This document shows, in pieces, positions 62,052 to 64,000 of a stretch of 64,000 nt of DNA (position 1 is its first letter; each line of letters opens with the position of its first letter). Position numbers and translations under genes: made by a program. The stretch spans positions 7,316,001 through 7,380,000 of the forward strand of contig NC_069095.1 in assembly GCF_947172395.1 (NCBI RefSeq), written 5' to 3'. Below the pieces are notes generated by a model. It saw nothing but the letters and a program-made list of their open reading frames with translations. It was not told the origin of the DNA and searched no databases. The stretch is from Bicyclus anynana. Taxonomy: Eukaryota; Arthropoda; Insecta; Lepidoptera; Nymphalidae.

Positions 62052-62290
62052 ACGGAACCACAGCGGACTACGCCGATCTTGTAAACGCTATTGTAAGCCA
62101 CAGTCTTTATTACTGACTATTGTTACAATGTAGGCTTCCATCAAGACCGTAAGAGATGTAACAGGGGTTGTCAACTTTGTAAAACACAAGAGGTTTTTTT
62201 GTTTTAAATGTGTTACAGGCCAGATCCATATATCCTGTCCAAAGATATTAAATCCTTGATTGTATAAGAAACATTTGCTTACAAACTAAT
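62052..62290 (+). other. Probable 3' UTR with an ATTAAA poly(A) signal candidate
   Basis: After the stop codon there is no canonical AATAAA within several hundred bases. The variant ATTAAA at 62247-62252 is the nearest candidate, about 200 bases after the stop, and is followed by a T/GT-containing stretch. A 9-base inverted repeat (GGCCAGATC at 62219 and its complement near 62302) brackets it. The true cleavage site cannot be fixed from sequence alone. Confidence 0.4.
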
Positions 62291-62346
62291 TACCATTGCT
62301 TCGATCTGGCCTTTTATGAGGATTACTTTACGTGGTTTATTACATT

Positions 62347-62383
62347 TTTTTTCAATATTTAATCACTGATAATATTGAAAAAA
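62347..62383. repeat. Hairpin, 13-bp arms, in 3' flank
   Basis: TTTTTTCAATATT (62347-62359) and AATATTGAAAAAA (62371-62383). Small foldback; no function assigned. Confidence 0.75.
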
Positions 62384-62617
62384 GGTTGGCTGCCCCTGGT
62401 ATAGAAACTATTGTAAATCTCACCAAATTACTAGTCCGCTTTGAACACAATCCGTATGACTGCGCAGTTTAAAAAAACATATACCAGCGAGGCAAATATA
62501 CCTACGCAATGAGCGTGTTACAACTTCAGAGCGGACAAGAAGTTTGGCGTTGACTCTACGTAATTAATTTATAATTCTTTGAAAATAAGCTGTTTACCGT
62601 AACATTGTGAACCTAGT

Positions 62618-62657
62618 TTGTTAATATTTAACAAATACCTTTGTTAAATATTAACAA
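62618..62657. repeat. Perfect palindrome, 18-bp arms
   Basis: TTGTTAATATTTAACAAA (62618-62635) and its complement at 62640-62657, 4-nt loop. Confidence 0.88.
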
Positions 62658-62659
62658 AA

Positions 62660-63610
62660 TGTTTCAAAAAGTGAAAAAAAAAACCTTTCAATATTATTTT
62701 ATGCGTTGCGGTTTTTAGTTCAGCAACTTCGCACAAGCGAAACACGATGCCTGATACTTAATTGCTGTAATAAATTCAACTAAAACGTTGTTTAGAACGA
62801 GTTTAGGTTCTCGTGTGCAAAATGAGGCCAGCTCGCAGTTGCTGAAGCCTGCATGAATTATGTAAGCTTTTAAGGTCGAGTAAGTTTTCTGATCATTTAT
62901 GCAAGTCCCTCTCACTTGAACACGTTCTTAGCATCTCTTTTACAGTGGAAGGTTATAGATATGGGTAACACGAAGCTAATGATATCTATACGAGTATACC
63001 TGCACTAATGATATCTATACACTGCAATATTGCTTTTGAAAATTGTGTTGGCTATAAAACTTTACTTTGTTAGTTTTTAGTAGTTAGTTAGTATTTTTAG
63101 CTTTACCCTTAGATGTTACGAGTATCTTTTTTTTTTCAAAATGAACAGAAATTACATTTTCTACTACTTCTAAGCTTTTTTCTGATTTGTAGTGAAGGTA
63201 TTGATACCAAAACATGGATATCGAAAGTCTTTGACAGTACAACTGAAACCTTTCATCAATTACTAATTGTTCGTTGGATGAGCTGTTTTGATTTATTTAT
63301 TTAATAAATTGTTTATTCCTTGAACTGTATTTGTCTTTATGGCTTAAAATTATTAAACGACTTCAAAAAAAGGAGGAGGCTCTCAATTCGATTCGACGCG
63401 TAGTTTTTTTTGTATTATTTAATCTTTGTAAACTTCGTTATTTCTTTTCGTAACTTTTTTTGTTTGAAACTTCCAACTTTCAGATTGGTCCCATTTAATT
63501 TTCATGTTTGTTCAGTAATTTGTGTTAAAATGAAAATAACGAAAACGTTTACGTTCACTATGCTGTGCTATGACACACGAAAAACAGAAAAATAAAATCT
63601 TTTTAACAAC
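62660..63610. other. Downstream AT-rich sequence
   Basis: Frames at 62715-62915 (-), 63113-63304 (+) and 63410-63595 (+) are AT-biased and without motifs; I do not call them genes. CTTCAAAAAAAGGAGGAGGC near 63361 is a common repeat end. Confidence 0.4.
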
Positions 63611-63615
63611 ATTAA

Positions 63616-63781
63616 CCTTCTGATCATTTTGAAGGCGGTGCCAACACAGTGATGCATTAACTCAAGCCGTTTACATCATAAAGTTTTAGGATTTTCAGAC
63701 GGTTTGCTGCCGTGGTTCTTTTAGAAACGGCTTTAATTAATGCGCCACTGGCCTGGCACCGCCTTCAAAGTAATCAGAAGG
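63616..63781. mobile_element. Foldback element, 166 bp
   Basis: CCTTCTGATCATTTTGAAGG (63616) is mirrored by CCTTCAAAGTAATCAGAAGG ending at 63781, with the arms continuing GCGGTGCCA. Further inside, GCATTAACTCAAGCCGTTT pairs with AAACGGCTTTAATTAATGC. No clear target duplication. Confidence 0.8.
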
Positions 63782-64000
63782 CAGCACATGCAATGTTATT
63801 TTTCGCTTTTTAGTTATTTTTTGTAATTTTGTCGGTTGATTTTTTGTTAAAAAGATATTTGATGGTCAGTTTGTCAGTCAATTTTCCTACCATACTCGTA
63901 GATAAATACGGTGGGCAACTATGGAATTAAGATTATTGGGAAAATCCTCTCGCTTTTTGATAAATTTTGTGATGTTTGGACAATCTTTTTATTTCCCCTC

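Larger units (their letters stand above)
57417..61892 (+). other. Intron 6 (4.5 kb)
   Basis: GTAAGT to TACCAG. It contains a LINE-like fragment (57545-57745), a small hairpin (58039-58079), two reversed LINE 3' ends, SINE-A, SINE-C and two GCGGACG-type repeats. The stretches 58080-59240 and 59640-60190 show no recognisable element. Confidence 0.75.

Noticed and set aside
61848..61892. ATG at 61848 as the start of a short gene in the last exon's frame
   Set aside because: The preceding 15 codons lie before a good acceptor and have no family similarity, while the rest continues exon 6 in phase.
62347..62383. Hairpin plus T-run as a transcription terminator
   Set aside because: That mechanism is bacterial; this is a eukaryotic gene, and palindromes are common across the window.

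Overview
This window is AT-rich, repeat-dense eukaryotic DNA and is most likely from a butterfly or moth. Three things point there: several tRNA-headed SINE families, non-LTR retrotransposon tails of the type common in Lepidoptera, and short CCTAA runs. No bacterial operon, CRISPR or phage structure is present. One 200-base run of N (22339-22538) marks an assembly gap.

I can support one protein-coding gene, on the + strand, with seven coding exons from 14953 to 62051. All introns are GT-AG and the phases agree throughout. The reconstructed protein is 390 residues: a basic N-terminus, two adjacent hydrophobic segments, then a complete classical short-chain dehydrogenase/reductase (SDR) fold that best resembles the SDR9C group (3-hydroxybutyrate dehydrogenase 1, 17-beta-HSD type 2, retinol dehydrogenases). 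Several hallmark residues are missing: the middle glycine of TGxxxGxG is Val, NNAG reads N-C-E-S, and the catalytic Tyr and Lys are His255 and Leu259. The active-site Ser242 and the Asn215 position are kept. I read it as a membrane-bound, probably non-catalytic SDR homologue (pseudoenzyme). The 3' half of exon 5, which encodes this altered site, is repeated in tandem (140-bp period, three copies) running into intron 5. The second copy encodes the same residues with only synonymous changes.

Layout: 1-14940 is upstream DNA made of repeats plus unassigned AT-rich sequence. 14941-18065 holds exons 1-2. 18066-50384 is a 32-kb intron 2 with no supportable gene. 50385-57416 holds exons 3-6, 61893-62051 is the last exon, and 62052-64000 is the 3' UTR and downstream DNA.

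The mobile-element fraction explains much of the rest. I use working names: SINE-A (tRNA-like head, tail ending GTAAAGAATAAAA, 15 copies), SINE-B (tail of TTA repeats, 3 copies), SINE-C (tail of GATGAT repeats, about 11 pieces), RTE-like LINE 3' ends, Jockey/CR1-like LINE 3' ends, and a very common GCGGACGCCCGCGAC-headed dispersed repeat, sometimes carrying a TAGGG array. DNA transposons include a 1,227-bp hAT-like element with an 8-bp target duplication, a small hAT-like MITE family (two copies with perfect 8-bp duplications), a 587-bp long-inverted-repeat element, and numerous small palindromes. No transposase gene was found, so all of these look non-autonomous. Family assignments rest on reading motifs by eye; no search was run.
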